A stretch of DNA of 64,000 nucleotides, taken from positions 5,580,001 to 5,644,000 of the forward strand of contig NZ_JAUSZL010000002.1 of assembly GCF_030817535.1 (NCBI RefSeq), in the 5' to 3' direction. Below the pieces are notes generated by a model, which saw nothing but the letters and a program-made list of their open reading frames with translations, searched no databases and was not told the DNA's origin. This document shows, piece by piece, positions 37,680 to 47,014 of this stretch. The position numbers and the translations under genes were made by a program. Positions within the stretch are counted from its first letter, which is position 1; every line of letters starts with the position of its first letter. The stretch is from Streptomyces sp. V3I8. GTDB lineage: Bacteria; Actinomycetota; Actinomycetes; Streptomycetales; Streptomycetaceae.

Positions 37680-40136
37680 ATGGCGAGTGCGAGTGGACTG
37701 ACGGAGCAGCAGACGTGCCGGGCCTTTGTGATGCCGGCACTGTCGGGAGCGGGCTGGAGCAAGGAACAGATCAGGGAGCAGTACCCGATCAACGACGGCA
37801 AGATCGTGGTCTCGCCTCGACGACACCGCCGGGAGCGGGCCTTGATCGCGGACTACGTCCTGCAGTATCGGGACGACGTACCGATAGCGGTGGTCGAAGC
37901 CAAGCGAACCAGCGTTGACGTCGCGGCAGGCATCGAGCAGGCCAAGAGATACGCGCGCAGGCTCGGGCTGCCGGTGGCTTACGCCACGAATGGGACCGAG
38001 ATCTGGGAGATCGAGATCGGTGGCAATCGGCACCAGGTCCAGGCGTTCCCGTCTCCGGAGCGGCTGTGGGAGCGGTACTGCGGCGAGAAGCAGATCGCCA
38101 CGCACCTGGAGCGTGAACTCGTCCTTGCCCCGTTCGATCACCGGCTGCGGAACAATGACCTCACGCCGAAGCGGCCCCGTTACTACCAGCGCCGAGCGGT
38201 CAACGAGGCACTGCTTGCGATAGCCCGGGGGCAGAAACGGATCCTGCTGACGCTGGCCACGGGCACAGGCAAGACCATGGTGGCGTTCCAGCTCGTCTCC
38301 AAGCTGCGCCGTAGTGGGTGGGCCGGAGGTGAGATGCCCCGAGTCCTCTATCTTGCGGATCGCAACATCCTCGTCAACCAGCCGAAGGACGACTACTTCG
38401 AACAGGTATTCGGTGATGTTGTGCACAAGATCGGTGGGCAGGCTCAACGTGCTCGGCAGATCTTCTTTGCTCTGTATCAGGCGCTCGACAGTGCCAGGGG
38501 TGACGAGACGGCGCTCTTCAGCCAATACCCGCCTGACTACTTCCACCTGATCATCGTGGATGAGTGCCATCGTGGCAGCTCAGCCGAGGAGGGCAAGTGG
38601 CGAGGCATCCTCGACTACTTCTCCGACGCCACGCAGTTGGGGCTGACCGCAACGCCGATCGCGGAGAAGGAGCGGGACACATACGGGTACTTCGGTGAGC
38701 CTGTTTATGAGTATTCGCTCAAGGACGGGATCGAGGATGGCTTCCTGGCGCCCTACCGACTGCGCCGAGTTCACCTGAACGTCGACATGACGGGCTTCCG
38801 ACCCGAACCCGGCCAGCGGGATACCGATGGCAACCTGATTCCAGACCAGCTCTACACACAGCGCCACTACGAGAAGGTCCTGGCCATCCAGGAGCGCACC
38901 GATGAGGTGGCGCGCTACCTGACCAACTACCTCACGGAGACGGACCGGATGGCGAAGACCATCGTCTTCTGTGAGAACAACGACCACGCGCACCGCATGG
39001 TTGCCGCATTGAACCAGGCCAATCTCGATCTAGTCGCGAGGCACCCGGACTACGTCTGCCGGGTCACCGATGACGACGGCAAGCCGGGAAGAGAACTGCT
39101 GGACCGGTTCCGGAGGGACGACACCGATGAGCCCGTAATCGTCGCCACCAGCCAGATGCTGACTACAGGCGTAGACATCCCTTCCGTCCGAAACATCGTC
39201 ATCCTGCGCAGGATCAACTCCATGCCTCAGTTCAAGCAGATCATCGGACGGGGCACGCGACTCTGCCTGGACATCAACAAGGGATCCTTCGACATCGTCG
39301 ACTTCGTCGACGCGACGGCCCTTTTTAATGATCCAGAGTTCGATGGCCCGCCGCTCAGAGTCATCAACGACCAGACCGATAGCCAAGGAGAGCTGGTAGA
39401 ACGCGCCGAGGAAGACCCCGATGCGGACTCTTCCGGCGAGGACGCAACGGAGCCGGAGATGAGGTTCGAATCGCAGGGAGAAGGATCGCTGCCGACGGGC
39501 GCCGGAGACACGCTGATCGCGGACGAGGACCGGATCGATGAGATCCAGAGCAGCGGCACACGACGCATCTACGTCAGCGGGGTGGAGGTCTTTGTCTGGA
39601 ACGACATGCACTACCAGTTGCATCACGACGGGCAGACCATGCGCATGGTGCGCTACCGGGAGTACGTTCACGATCGCGTCCTGGAGCTGAACCTGTCACC
39701 TACCGACCTGCGAACTCAGTGGGCGATGGCCCGGAGCCGCACGGTCCTGCGCGCACAGCTGCGGAGCGACGAGGTCGGCATCACAGAGGAAGACCTGCTG
39801 CGCAAACTCGACCATCCGGAGGCAGATCCTATTGATCTACTGATCAACGCGGCCTGGGAGCTTCCGCTGATCAGCCGGGCTGAGCGGGCACACCGGGTCC
39901 GCCGTGAGCACGATCAGTTTCTCAAGAAGTTCGCGCCCGAGGCGCGAGAGGTGCTGGACGCGCTGTTGGACCGTTTCACCGAGAAGGGCGCCACGGAGCT
40001 GGAGGCGGGCGCGCTGCGGGTACCGCCCTTTCGGCAGCTGGGTACGATCCGGCAGCTGGCTGCGCGGTTTGGCGGGACGCCGCAGATGCACGAGGCGATC
40101 GATGACCTGGGCAAGCGCATTTTTGATGTCGCATAA
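37680..40136 (+). CDS. hsdR: Type I restriction enzyme R subunit (EcoEI-like)
   Basis: An 818-residue DNA translocase/nuclease. N-terminal nuclease motif: Asp58 (LIADYV) and Glu73-x-Lys75 (VVEAK). Helicase motor: Walker A ATGTGKT (about 193-199), DECH (294-297), SAT-like LTATP, and the motif VI region QIIGRGTRL. Its length equals EcoEI HsdR (about 813). ATG 37680 was chosen because EcoEI-type proteins start shortly before the TEQQTCRAFVMPAL block; ATG 37665 is an alternative, and no strong ribosome site is visible. It cleaves unmodified foreign DNA with the HsdM-S protein encoded downstream. GC content is visibly below the core genome. Confidence 0.93.
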   Translation: MASASGLTEQQTCRAFVMPALSGAGWSKEQIREQYPINDGKIVVSPRRHRRERALIADYVLQYRDDVPIAVVEAKRTSVDVAAGIEQAKRYARRLGLPVAYATNGTEIWEIEIGGNRHQVQAFPSPERLWERYCGEKQIATHLERELVLAPFDHRLRNNDLTPKRPRYYQRRAVNEALLAIARGQKRILLTLATGTGKTMVAFQLVSKLRRSGWAGGEMPRVLYLADRNILVNQPKDDYFEQVFGDVVHKIGGQAQRARQIFFALYQALDSARGDETALFSQYPPDYFHLIIVDECHRGSSAEEGKWRGILDYFSDATQLGLTATPIAEKERDTYGYFGEPVYEYSLKDGIEDGFLAPYRLRRVHLNVDMTGFRPEPGQRDTDGNLIPDQLYTQRHYEKVLAIQERTDEVARYLTNYLTETDRMAKTIVFCENNDHAHRMVAALNQANLDLVARHPDYVCRVTDDDGKPGRELLDRFRRDDTDEPVIVATSQMLTTGVDIPSVRNIVILRRINSMPQFKQIIGRGTRLCLDINKGSFDIVDFVDATALFNDPEFDGPPLRVINDQTDSQGELVERAEEDPDADSSGEDATEPEMRFESQGEGSLPTGAGDTLIADEDRIDEIQSSGTRRIYVSGVEVFVWNDMHYQLHHDGQTMRMVRYREYVHDRVLELNLSPTDLRTQWAMARSRTVLRAQLRSDEVGITEEDLLRKLDHPEADPIDLLINAAWELPLISRAERAHRVRREHDQFLKKFAPEAREVLDALLDRFTEKGATELEAGALRVPPFRQLGTIRQLAARFGGTPQMHEAIDDLGKRIFDVA

Positions 40137-40218
40137 CTCTACTTTAATCTTAGCTTCAAGTAGGGCGATGCATGAAACTAAAGGAAACTAGGAGGGGTAT
40201 TTCTGCTACGCTCATTCG

Positions 40219-40818
40219 GTGCTTGGCGATGACACATCTCGTGACCGACTGTGGCGGACGGCTGCCCGCCAGCGTGGCTACTTCACAGCTGCGCAGGCGA
40301 TAACGGCTGGCTACTCCTACCAGGCTCAGCACTTCCACGTCGGTCGCCGGAACTGGATCCGCATCGACCGCGGTATCTACCGCTTCCGCGAGTACCTCGA
40401 CCTGCCGAGCGGCGACACGGACCACTTGGTCCGCTGGTCTCTCTGGAGCCGGGGACTGGCTGTGGTGTCGCATGTGACGGCCCTTGCGGTACACGATCTG
40501 GGCAGCGCCAACCCGGCAGAGGTCCATCTGACCGTGCCCAAGGGGTTTCGCGCGAAGGACGCAGCTGTCGTCCTGCATCACGCGGCATTGGAAGCTGACG
40601 GCATCGAACAGCACGAGGGCTTCAAGGTCACTACCCCACGTCGTGCCATCGCCGAGAGCGCCGCCGCCGCTGTCGATCAAGAAGTGATCGACTCCGCGGT
40701 GAGCGAAGCCCTGTCGAAGGGCCTGGCCAGCCGCCGCCGCCTTCTGCACGCCGCCCAAGAAATCGGAGCTCGGGCCGAGCTCGGTGTGGAGCGGGCGCTG
40801 AGGGAAGTGGCGGAGTGA
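40219..40818 (+). CDS. AbiEi-family antitoxin of a type IV toxin-antitoxin pair
   Basis: A 199-residue protein with an N-terminal winged-helix region (AARQRGYFTAAQAITAGYS, WIRIDRGIYRF) and the AbiEi C-terminal part (SHVTALAVHDLG, HLTVPKGFR, TTPRRAIAESA). AbiEi represses its own operon and counteracts the AbiEii nucleotidyltransferase. The GTG start lies 82 bases after hsdR, and the stop overlaps the toxin start (GTGA). The toxin is frameshifted, so the antitoxin may now only regulate. Confidence 0.85.
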   Translation: MLGDDTSRDRLWRTAARQRGYFTAAQAITAGYSYQAQHFHVGRRNWIRIDRGIYRFREYLDLPSGDTDHLVRWSLWSRGLAVVSHVTALAVHDLGSANPAEVHLTVPKGFRAKDAAVVLHHAALEADGIEQHEGFKVTTPRRAIAESAAAAVDQEVIDSAVSEALSKGLASRRRLLHAAQEIGARAELGVERALREVAE

Positions 40819-41691
40819 GCAAGTATCACGACGCGATCGCACTTCGCCGGGCACTGGAAGCGAGACTGCAGCGCCAGTCGGAGACTGAAGCCACCGATCT
40901 GGGACGACTGCGTCGCCGTGTGGTCTTCGACCGGATCGCAGCACGGCTCTACGCCGATGCGGTGGCCGTATGGATCCTCAAGGGTGGGGCCGTGCTTGAG
41001 TTCCGGCTCCGGAACCGCGCGAGGGCGACCAGGGACATGGATCTCGCCATCAGGGAAACCGGGATAAACGGCAGCGCCATCCACGAGGTGCTGTTTGATG
41101 CGCTCTCCGAAGACTCGGACGGGGATTGGTTCACCTTCCAAGTCCCCCGCCGACTGAGCTGGCCGCCGATACGGGAGGGCACTCGGCGTGGGAGTTCTCC
41201 ATCGAAGCCAGCCTGGGCGGCAAGACCTTTGCAGGGGTCCGCATCAACATCGCCGCCCGCAGTGAGGAGGACGTGGCGGCTACCGAGTCCCTGCCTCTCC
41301 TCGGATCTCTGGACTTCGCGGGCATCCTGCTCGGACGATCGAAGCCGTGGCCCGACGACAGCGATTCGCCGAAGAGCTGCACGCCCGCACACGCGAATAC
41401 AGTGACCGCCCCAGCACCAGGATCAAGAACCTGGCCGATCTCGTCCTGCTGATTAAAACGAACGCGGCTGCCGATGCAAAGCTATACGCCGTCGTACGGC
41501 ATGTCTTCACGATTGGGGACACGCACGTCCTTCCTCGCTCGATCCCTGATCCGCCGCCGCTGCGGCAGGACACTTACCCACCTCTCGCTGAGGGGTTGAC
41601 CGAGACCGCGCCGACACTGGACGGCGCACTGGCCGCAGTGCGTGACCTCTGGGCGCGCGCCGTGAACGACTCCACTGGAACGGAAGACTGA
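40815..41691 (+). pseudogene. AbiEii-family nucleotidyltransferase toxin with two frameshifts
   Basis: Family text is spread over three frames. Frame one (40815 to about 41150): ILKGGAVLEFRL and ATRDMDLAIR, the nucleotidyltransferase core. Frame two (about 41155-41325): WEFSIEASLGGKTFAGVRIN and LPLLGSLDFAGI. Frame three (about 41335-41691): RRQRFAEELHARTREY and STRIKNLADLVLL. Each piece fits the next in the expected order, so the gene was about 290 residues long. Two independent frame changes suggest real inactivation rather than one sequencing slip. The last stop overlaps the hsdM start (TGATG). Confidence 0.8.
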
Positions 41692-43805
41692 TGTTGCCGA
41701 AGGACACCACCGGCCAACTAGCCATTGAGGTACCCGCGCAAAAGCCCAAGAAGCGAACCCGTGCGGAACTGCAGTCCGCGATTAAGTCGGCACGCGACAT
41801 CATGCGCAAGGACGCGGGCCTAAACGGCGACCTCGACCGGCTCCCTCAGCTGACGTGGATCCTGTTCCTGCGTGCCTTTGATGTGTGCGTGGAGGCAGAG
41901 AGGGAGGCGGAGTTCCTCGACTACGAGCGCGCAATTCAGTCCCCCTATGACTGGGAGAGCTGGGGGGAGAAGACCGACTTCACCGGTCCTGAGTTCCTCG
42001 ACTTCGTCAACGGAAAGTTGCTCCCGTACCTGCGGGAGTTGAGTGGCGACGAGGAAGGCGATCCCAGGAACGTAATCTCCACGATCTTCCAGGACGTCAA
42101 CAACCGAATGCTGTCGGGCACGCTGCTGCGTGACCTCGTCAATGTGGTCAACGGCATCGAATTCGAGTCAGCCGACGACATCCACACGATGGCGTTCGTC
42201 TACGAGTCGATCCTGAAGGAGATGCGCGATGCCGCCGGTGATTCAGGCGAATTCTACACCCCGCGACCAGTGATCCGATTCATGGTGGAGCAGAGTTTTC
42301 TAAAGCTGGACGAGTCTATTCTCGATCCGGCCTGCGGAACGGGCGGCTTCCTCGTGGAGGCGTACGACAAGCTGAAGGATCGTCCGCGTTCACGGGAGGA
42401 ACTATCCGAACTCCATCACAATATTCGCGGAATGGAAAAGAAGCCGCTCCCGTATCTGCTCGGAACGATGAACCTTCTCCTCCACGGCATTGATGCGCCG
42501 AACGTCATGCGCACGAACGCACTGCGTAAGATGCGCGAGGAGAGCAGTCCAAAGCACCGCGTAAACGTTGTACTGACCAACCCTCCTTTCGGTGGCGAAG
42601 AAGAGAAGTCAGTAGCAGCAGCTTTTGACTCGGCTGGTGTCGGGACACACGAGACCGCCTGGCTCTTCCTCTACTCGGTGATCGAGCGACTTAAGCCCGG
42701 AGGCCGCTGCGCGATCGTCCTTCCAAACGGCGTGCTCTTCGGCAGTGGCGTGGGCGCAAAGATCAAGCGGAAGTTGATGCGCGAGTGCAACCTCCACACG
42801 ATCGTGCGCCTTCCGCAGGGCGTCTTCGCCCCATACACGCAGATCCCTGCGAATCTACTTTTCTTCGAGAAGGCCGGGCAAACCAAGGAGACCTGGTTCT
42901 ACGAGATCCCATTGCCGGAAGGCCGGCGAGGCTACAGCAAGACGAAGCCGATGGAGTATGAAGCGTTCGCCGACTGTGCAAAATGGTGGGGAGGGGAAAA
43001 TCGGGTAGGGCGTACCGCCAATGAACATGCCTGGAAGGTCGACGCAAACGAAATCCAGGCGTCGGGTTTCAATCTCGATCTAATCAATCCAGACACCGAC
43101 GACGAACTGGCCCATCGCTCGCCAGTGGACATTGTGGATGATCTGATCAGAGACGAGCAAGAGGTCTTGAAATTCTTGCAGACCCTTCACGGGAAGCTAG
43201 ATGTCCCACATTCCGCATCAAGAGATAAGCGTCGGGTGGAAGTTGTCCGCATCGGCGATGTTGTGCGACTGGAACGTACGCCAATTGATGTCGAAGAGAC
43301 GGAATCCTATCGCGTCATCGGCATGCGCTCCTTCGGGAAGGGGATCATTCGCTACCCGAGCGCACTCGGCTCAAAGGTTAGCAAGCTAAACTACTTCACT
43401 TTCCCGTCAGGTGCGCTCATTTTGAGTAACATCAAGGCATGGGAAGGGGCAATTAGTGTCACTACAGCAGTTGATTCTGCAGAGTACATCGCATCCAATA
43501 GATTCTTGGCCTATCTCCCAGTGGATGATCGGGTTAATGTAAGCTACCTGCGCCATTACCTGCTATCTCGTGAAGGGCTGGCGAAAGTCGCAGCCGCCTC
43601 TCCCGGAGGCGCGGATCGTAATCGCACGCTAGGGCGTAAGCGTTTCGAAGATATTGAGATCCCGCTACCTTCCCGTCCTGCGCAGGATGAGGCGGCGGAA
43701 GTACTCGACTCGATTACCAATGAGTTGAGGGGGGTATATGCGCAATATGTACTCGACATGTTGCGGCCGTCTGTCCTCAACACCGCTCTTGTCTCAAGCC
43801 TGTGA
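41691..43805 (+). CDS. Fused type I HsdM methyltransferase-HsdS specificity protein
   Basis: A 704-residue fusion. Residues 20-490 are an HsdM N6-adenine methyltransferase: helical N-terminal domain (RDIMRKDAGLNGDLDRLPQL), SAM motif DPACGTGGF (212-220) and catalytic NPPF (297-300). Residues 503-704 are one HsdS half: a single target-recognition domain (RIGDVVRLERTP to SPGGADRNRTLGRKRFEDIEIPLP) and one conserved helix. Normal HsdS has two such halves, so this protein probably dimerises to read a symmetric split site. It is convergent with radC (29-base overlap). Confidence 0.9.
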   Translation: MLPKDTTGQLAIEVPAQKPKKRTRAELQSAIKSARDIMRKDAGLNGDLDRLPQLTWILFLRAFDVCVEAEREAEFLDYERAIQSPYDWESWGEKTDFTGPEFLDFVNGKLLPYLRELSGDEEGDPRNVISTIFQDVNNRMLSGTLLRDLVNVVNGIEFESADDIHTMAFVYESILKEMRDAAGDSGEFYTPRPVIRFMVEQSFLKLDESILDPACGTGGFLVEAYDKLKDRPRSREELSELHHNIRGMEKKPLPYLLGTMNLLLHGIDAPNVMRTNALRKMREESSPKHRVNVVLTNPPFGGEEEKSVAAAFDSAGVGTHETAWLFLYSVIERLKPGGRCAIVLPNGVLFGSGVGAKIKRKLMRECNLHTIVRLPQGVFAPYTQIPANLLFFEKAGQTKETWFYEIPLPEGRRGYSKTKPMEYEAFADCAKWWGGENRVGRTANEHAWKVDANEIQASGFNLDLINPDTDDELAHRSPVDIVDDLIRDEQEVLKFLQTLHGKLDVPHSASRDKRRVEVVRIGDVVRLERTPIDVEETESYRVIGMRSFGKGIIRYPSALGSKVSKLNYFTFPSGALILSNIKAWEGAISVTTAVDSAEYIASNRFLAYLPVDDRVNVSYLRHYLLSREGLAKVAAASPGGADRNRTLGRKRFEDIEIPLPSRPAQDEAAEVLDSITNELRGVYAQYVLDMLRPSVLNTALVSSL

Positions 43806-44457
43806 CACGGCGTCGGGCGCGATCTGTCACGACAACGTGATCAAGGAATCGTAGACCGACCGCCTCCGCTGCCTCCCGCAGGCGGTCGGTCACCCGGCGG
43901 TCGGACGCGCTCGGATCGGGGCTACCCGAGGGGTGGTTGTGGGCCACGCCGAAGGACGTTCCGCCGACTGTCAGGGCCAACGCGAGGGTGTCACGGACCG
44001 GGACCAGACTGCGGTCCGTGGTGCCGTCGGTCAGGCGGGTGATTCGGATTACCTTACCGGACGCGTCACAGGCCACGACGATTGCGCGCTCGTGGCATAG
44101 CCCGCGCAGCAGGGGTGCGGAGACCGCGGCGAGGTCGGCTGTGGTTATGATTCGGCCAGGGCTGTGCAGGACTGTGTTCTACAGGCGGCGGGCCAGTTGG
44201 AAGGCCGCCGCGACACGTACCGCTTTCGCCTGCCCCATTCCCAGGAGCTTCACAAGGGTTTGTGGGTCGGCCTGAGCTAGGCCGCCGAGACCACCGTGTG
44301 ATGCCAGGAGTTCGCCCGCCAGTTGAACCGCGTCCTGTCCTGGAATGCCCGAGCCCAGAAGGAGTACGAGCAGTTCACGGTCGGCGAGCGCCTCCGCTTC
44401 GTGCAGCCAGAGGCTCTCTCGAGGTCGGTCGGCCGCTGGCATGTCTATAACCCGCAT
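43777..44457 (-). pseudogene. radC: radC interrupted by one in-frame TAG
   Basis: ATG 44457 starts a typical RadC: MRVIDMPAADRPRE, then a helix-hairpin-helix (LLGMGQAKAVRVAAAFQLARRL). A TAG at 44181-44179 stops it at about residue 93. The same frame continues without another stop through LHSPGRI, the JAMM metal motif HNHPSGSPDPS and LGLRFLDHVV-like text to 43777. One nonsense change, perhaps CAG to TAG, explains everything. RadC JAB proteins often ride on mobile elements; their function is unsettled. The start lies 17 bases after the DUF262 stop. Confidence 0.8.
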
Positions 44458-44473
44458 GCGTCGCTGCTCCTGC

Positions 44474-46186
44474 TCAGTCCGCGGAGTCCCGGTCAACCGG
44501 CTCGTCGGTATTGCCGGTGCCGCTCTCGCCGTCGTCGGGAATGGTCACGCGCTGTTGAGCGCTGGCAGCGGACGAGCCGATGAGCTCCATCAAGCGGTTA
44601 TGCAAAGTCTCGGAACGAGCGCGGAGGAACCCTTCGTAGTCGTCCTGCAGCGCAGCCTCGAAGGCGGCGTCGTCGATCAGGCAGGAGACCAGCCGTGTAC
44701 GGATCGTGTCCATACCTTGAGTCTCGCACAGATCCTTGAGGTAGACCGAGGGCGGCTGGTCGCTGATGGCGATGTTTGATACGGAACTCAGCATGACCAG
44801 ATTGGCGCAGACGTTGGCCTGGCTGATGTTGAGCCCCTGCTTCTTCAGAAACGATTTCGGGAAGAAGTGGTGGAACTCCTTGTCGTTCTGCCAGGAAAGC
44901 GCCTTGTCCGTGTCGATCCGGCGACCATTGCGGAGGTCCAGCGGGTGGGCCTCGGCGAGCATGAGGCCCAGCAGCTTCGACGGGGCGTTCGTGGCCCTGA
45001 ACTGATTGCGGCGCCACAGAACACTGCGCGGCACGCCCGCACTGACCTCGATTTCATCGGTCCGGCCCTCGGCGAAGCCGAGTACCGCTTCGCGGTCGTC
45101 CGACATCTGTCGGGCGTTCCAGCCCTTAAAGTACTCGCCGCTGGCGGTGAGCCAGAACCAGCGCTCGATGGCGTCGTATTGGGCCGCCGTAGCCTTCGGC
45201 ACCTGGCGGAAGATCTCCACCAGGACCGCGAACTGGTTGTAGTAGGGCAGGGCAGTAGCGCGTGGAGTGCGGACATGCGTGGTCAGGAAGTCGACCGCGA
45301 GCTTGGATGCTTCGGCAGCGGCCTTCACCGCTGCTTCCAGCTCGTCCTTGCTGAGGTTCCGCAGCTGGTTCATATCCTCACGAGAGAATCCGAACCCTGC
45401 CGCCGCTGAAATCGTCCGTAGCATCGTCTTCGTGTCGACCTTGCCATACTGCTTCCGGCTCAGGACTTCGAGCAGTTCGTCGATCTCATCCTTGAGATCG
45501 AACTCCGGGCTCCAGGTTGCGGCCCGCATGAGGTCGACGACGGTGAGGGGGGTCGCTGTGCTGTTGATCCGCTCGAAGACCTTGGCTACCTCGGTAGATG
45601 GCATGCCCCGCAGCGTGACGACGGCGACCTGATAGTTCGAGAATCGGTTGTACAGTCCCTCTGCGCGTTCCTGCAGCTCTGTGGAGCCGAGTTTCGAAGC
45701 GCGATTGGCGAAGGCGAAGCCGTTGGCGAGCAGCCGGACCGGGATCAGGTGCGGGAGTGGGTCCTCCAGCGTGTCTGTATGCCGGAACAGCTGCGCTTCG
45801 AGGTCGTAAACGATATTCCAGTTGCTCTCAGGGTCGTTGTCGGGGCTCCAGTGCAATGCGCCGCAGATTGTCGCTAGACGCTGCTGCCCATCAAGGATGT
45901 AGTTGACCGGGTATCCGTGCCGGTGTTCACCGACGACCAGGCCGGCGACCGTGCGCTCGCTCGCGAGTTGCTCCGTGCTCTGCCACAGCAGGATGCTTCC
46001 GATGGGGTAGTTGCGTGCCACTGAATCGAGCAGGTCGAGGATCTGCTGCCGGGTCCAAACGAAGTTCCTCTGGAACTTCGGCAGTACAACATCACCCTCC
46101 AGCACTCGGTCGACCACGGTCACCAACCGAGGCACGTTCGAGTCCGGATCCTGCGCTTGGCGCTTCTGAGCAGGAGTGATCGCCAA
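44474..46186 (-). CDS. DUF262/HNH (GmrSD/SspE-like) protein
   Basis: A 570-residue protein. The N-terminal DUF262 (ParB-like NTPase) has LPKFQRNFVWTRQQI and the hallmark DGQQR near residue 99. The C-terminal DUF1524-like HNH region has HHFFPKSFLKK and a conserved asparagine-rich strand further on. DUF262-DUF1524 architectures occur in the GmrSD type IV enzyme and SspE, which nick or cut phage DNA. No modification genes (dnd/ssp) accompany it, so it may recognise phage modifications directly. The start is TTG 46186, preceded by a G-rich site; no ATG or GTG is better placed. Confidence 0.83.
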   Translation of the reverse strand: MAITPAQKRQAQDPDSNVPRLVTVVDRVLEGDVVLPKFQRNFVWTRQQILDLLDSVARNYPIGSILLWQSTEQLASERTVAGLVVGEHRHGYPVNYILDGQQRLATICGALHWSPDNDPESNWNIVYDLEAQLFRHTDTLEDPLPHLIPVRLLANGFAFANRASKLGSTELQERAEGLYNRFSNYQVAVVTLRGMPSTEVAKVFERINSTATPLTVVDLMRAATWSPEFDLKDEIDELLEVLSRKQYGKVDTKTMLRTISAAAGFGFSREDMNQLRNLSKDELEAAVKAAAEASKLAVDFLTTHVRTPRATALPYYNQFAVLVEIFRQVPKATAAQYDAIERWFWLTASGEYFKGWNARQMSDDREAVLGFAEGRTDEIEVSAGVPRSVLWRRNQFRATNAPSKLLGLMLAEAHPLDLRNGRRIDTDKALSWQNDKEFHHFFPKSFLKKQGLNISQANVCANLVMLSSVSNIAISDQPPSVYLKDLCETQGMDTIRTRLVSCLIDDAAFEAALQDDYEGFLRARSETLHNRLMELIGSSAASAQQRVTIPDDGESGTGNTDEPVDRDSAD

Positions 46187-46219
46187 CGCTGGCCCCCCAT
46201 CTGAGCAGTCGACGACAGT

Positions 46220-46882
46220 CTATGAGGCGCCACTGACAACGCTGGCCGTCTCCGCTATAGCTGACCGCGTCCGGACGGCGCTGCCTAGGACCTCGCCGTG
46301 GCCGACGCTGCGGACCTGGTCGGTGACGATCCTGTCGGCGCCGAGGGCGAGCAGCTCCTCGCGGATCTGCGCGGTGCGCTGTCCCTCGAAGACCTCGACG
46401 ATGCCGATCTGCAGACGGATGCCGCGGCGTAGGGCCTCGACGATGTTTGCGCGGGTCGCCGCGTGCGAGCCCCTGCGGTTGGTGACGCGCTCATGCTCTG
46501 CAGGATCGTCGCTGTAGTACGACGTCGCCACCGTCAACCGTGGGCGCATGAACAGCTCCCAGTGCTCAAGCTTCAGGCGGTACAGGTTGCTGTAGACCTG
46601 GACGGCGAGGCCGAGTACCAGGGCGCGGTTCACCAGAGCCTCGAAGTCGGGGTGCAGGGTGGGTTCCCCGCCGATGAACTGGACCTTCTTCACGCCGACC
46701 TCGGCGGCGTCGCTGATGAGCTGCTTCCAGTCGGCGGTGGACATCTCGCCGTGCCCGTTGGTGGGGCCCGATTTCGCGTAGCACAGGGTGGGGCAGGTGA
46801 GCTGACACCGTCCGGTGATCTCGAGTTCTAGGAACTCCGTTATGGCGGGCGGGGCTTGGGATCGCGCGGAGGTGATCGTCAT
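46220..46882 (-). CDS. Short radical SAM protein
   Basis: A 220-residue protein with the radical SAM core start: cysteines 26, 30 and 34 in RCQLTCPTLCYAKSGP, a CX3CX3C spacing rather than the canonical CX3CX2C, then GGEPTLHP as the SAM-binding motif. It ends soon after the last barrel strands and lacks a SPASM-type auxiliary cluster domain, so it is either a minimal enzyme or C-terminally truncated. ATG 46882 follows GAAAGGAAA. It is last in the co-oriented set from 50967. Product unknown; peptide modification is one possibility. Confidence 0.8.
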   Translation of the reverse strand: MTITSARSQAPPAITEFLELEITGRCQLTCPTLCYAKSGPTNGHGEMSTADWKQLISDAAEVGVKKVQFIGGEPTLHPDFEALVNRALVLGLAVQVYSNLYRLKLEHWELFMRPRLTVATSYYSDDPAEHERVTNRRGSHAATRANIVEALRRGIRLQIGIVEVFEGQRTAQIREELLALGADRIVTDQVRSVGHGEVLGSAVRTRSAIAETASVVSGAS

Positions 46883-46975
46883 GGACGGTTTCCTTTCGGT
46901 CGTGCTGAGCGGCGGGGGGCCGGGGTGGAGGGTGCCGTGTGGCCCGCCACCCCGGGTGTCTCAGAGACGGTGGAC

Positions 46976-47014
46976 TCACATGTCGGGGGCAGCGAGTTCG
47001 TCCGTCGTGCTCAC
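46976..47014 (-). CDS. Micro-ORF of 12 residues coupled to the CPBP gene
   Basis: The GTG at 47014 overlaps the CPBP stop (GTGA), with GGAG upstream, and the frame encodes MSTTDELAAPDM before TGA. It lies directly before the radical SAM gene. It may be a leader peptide, a coupling device, a minimal substrate peptide, or chance. Confidence 0.3.
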   Translation of the reverse strand: MSTTDELAAPDM

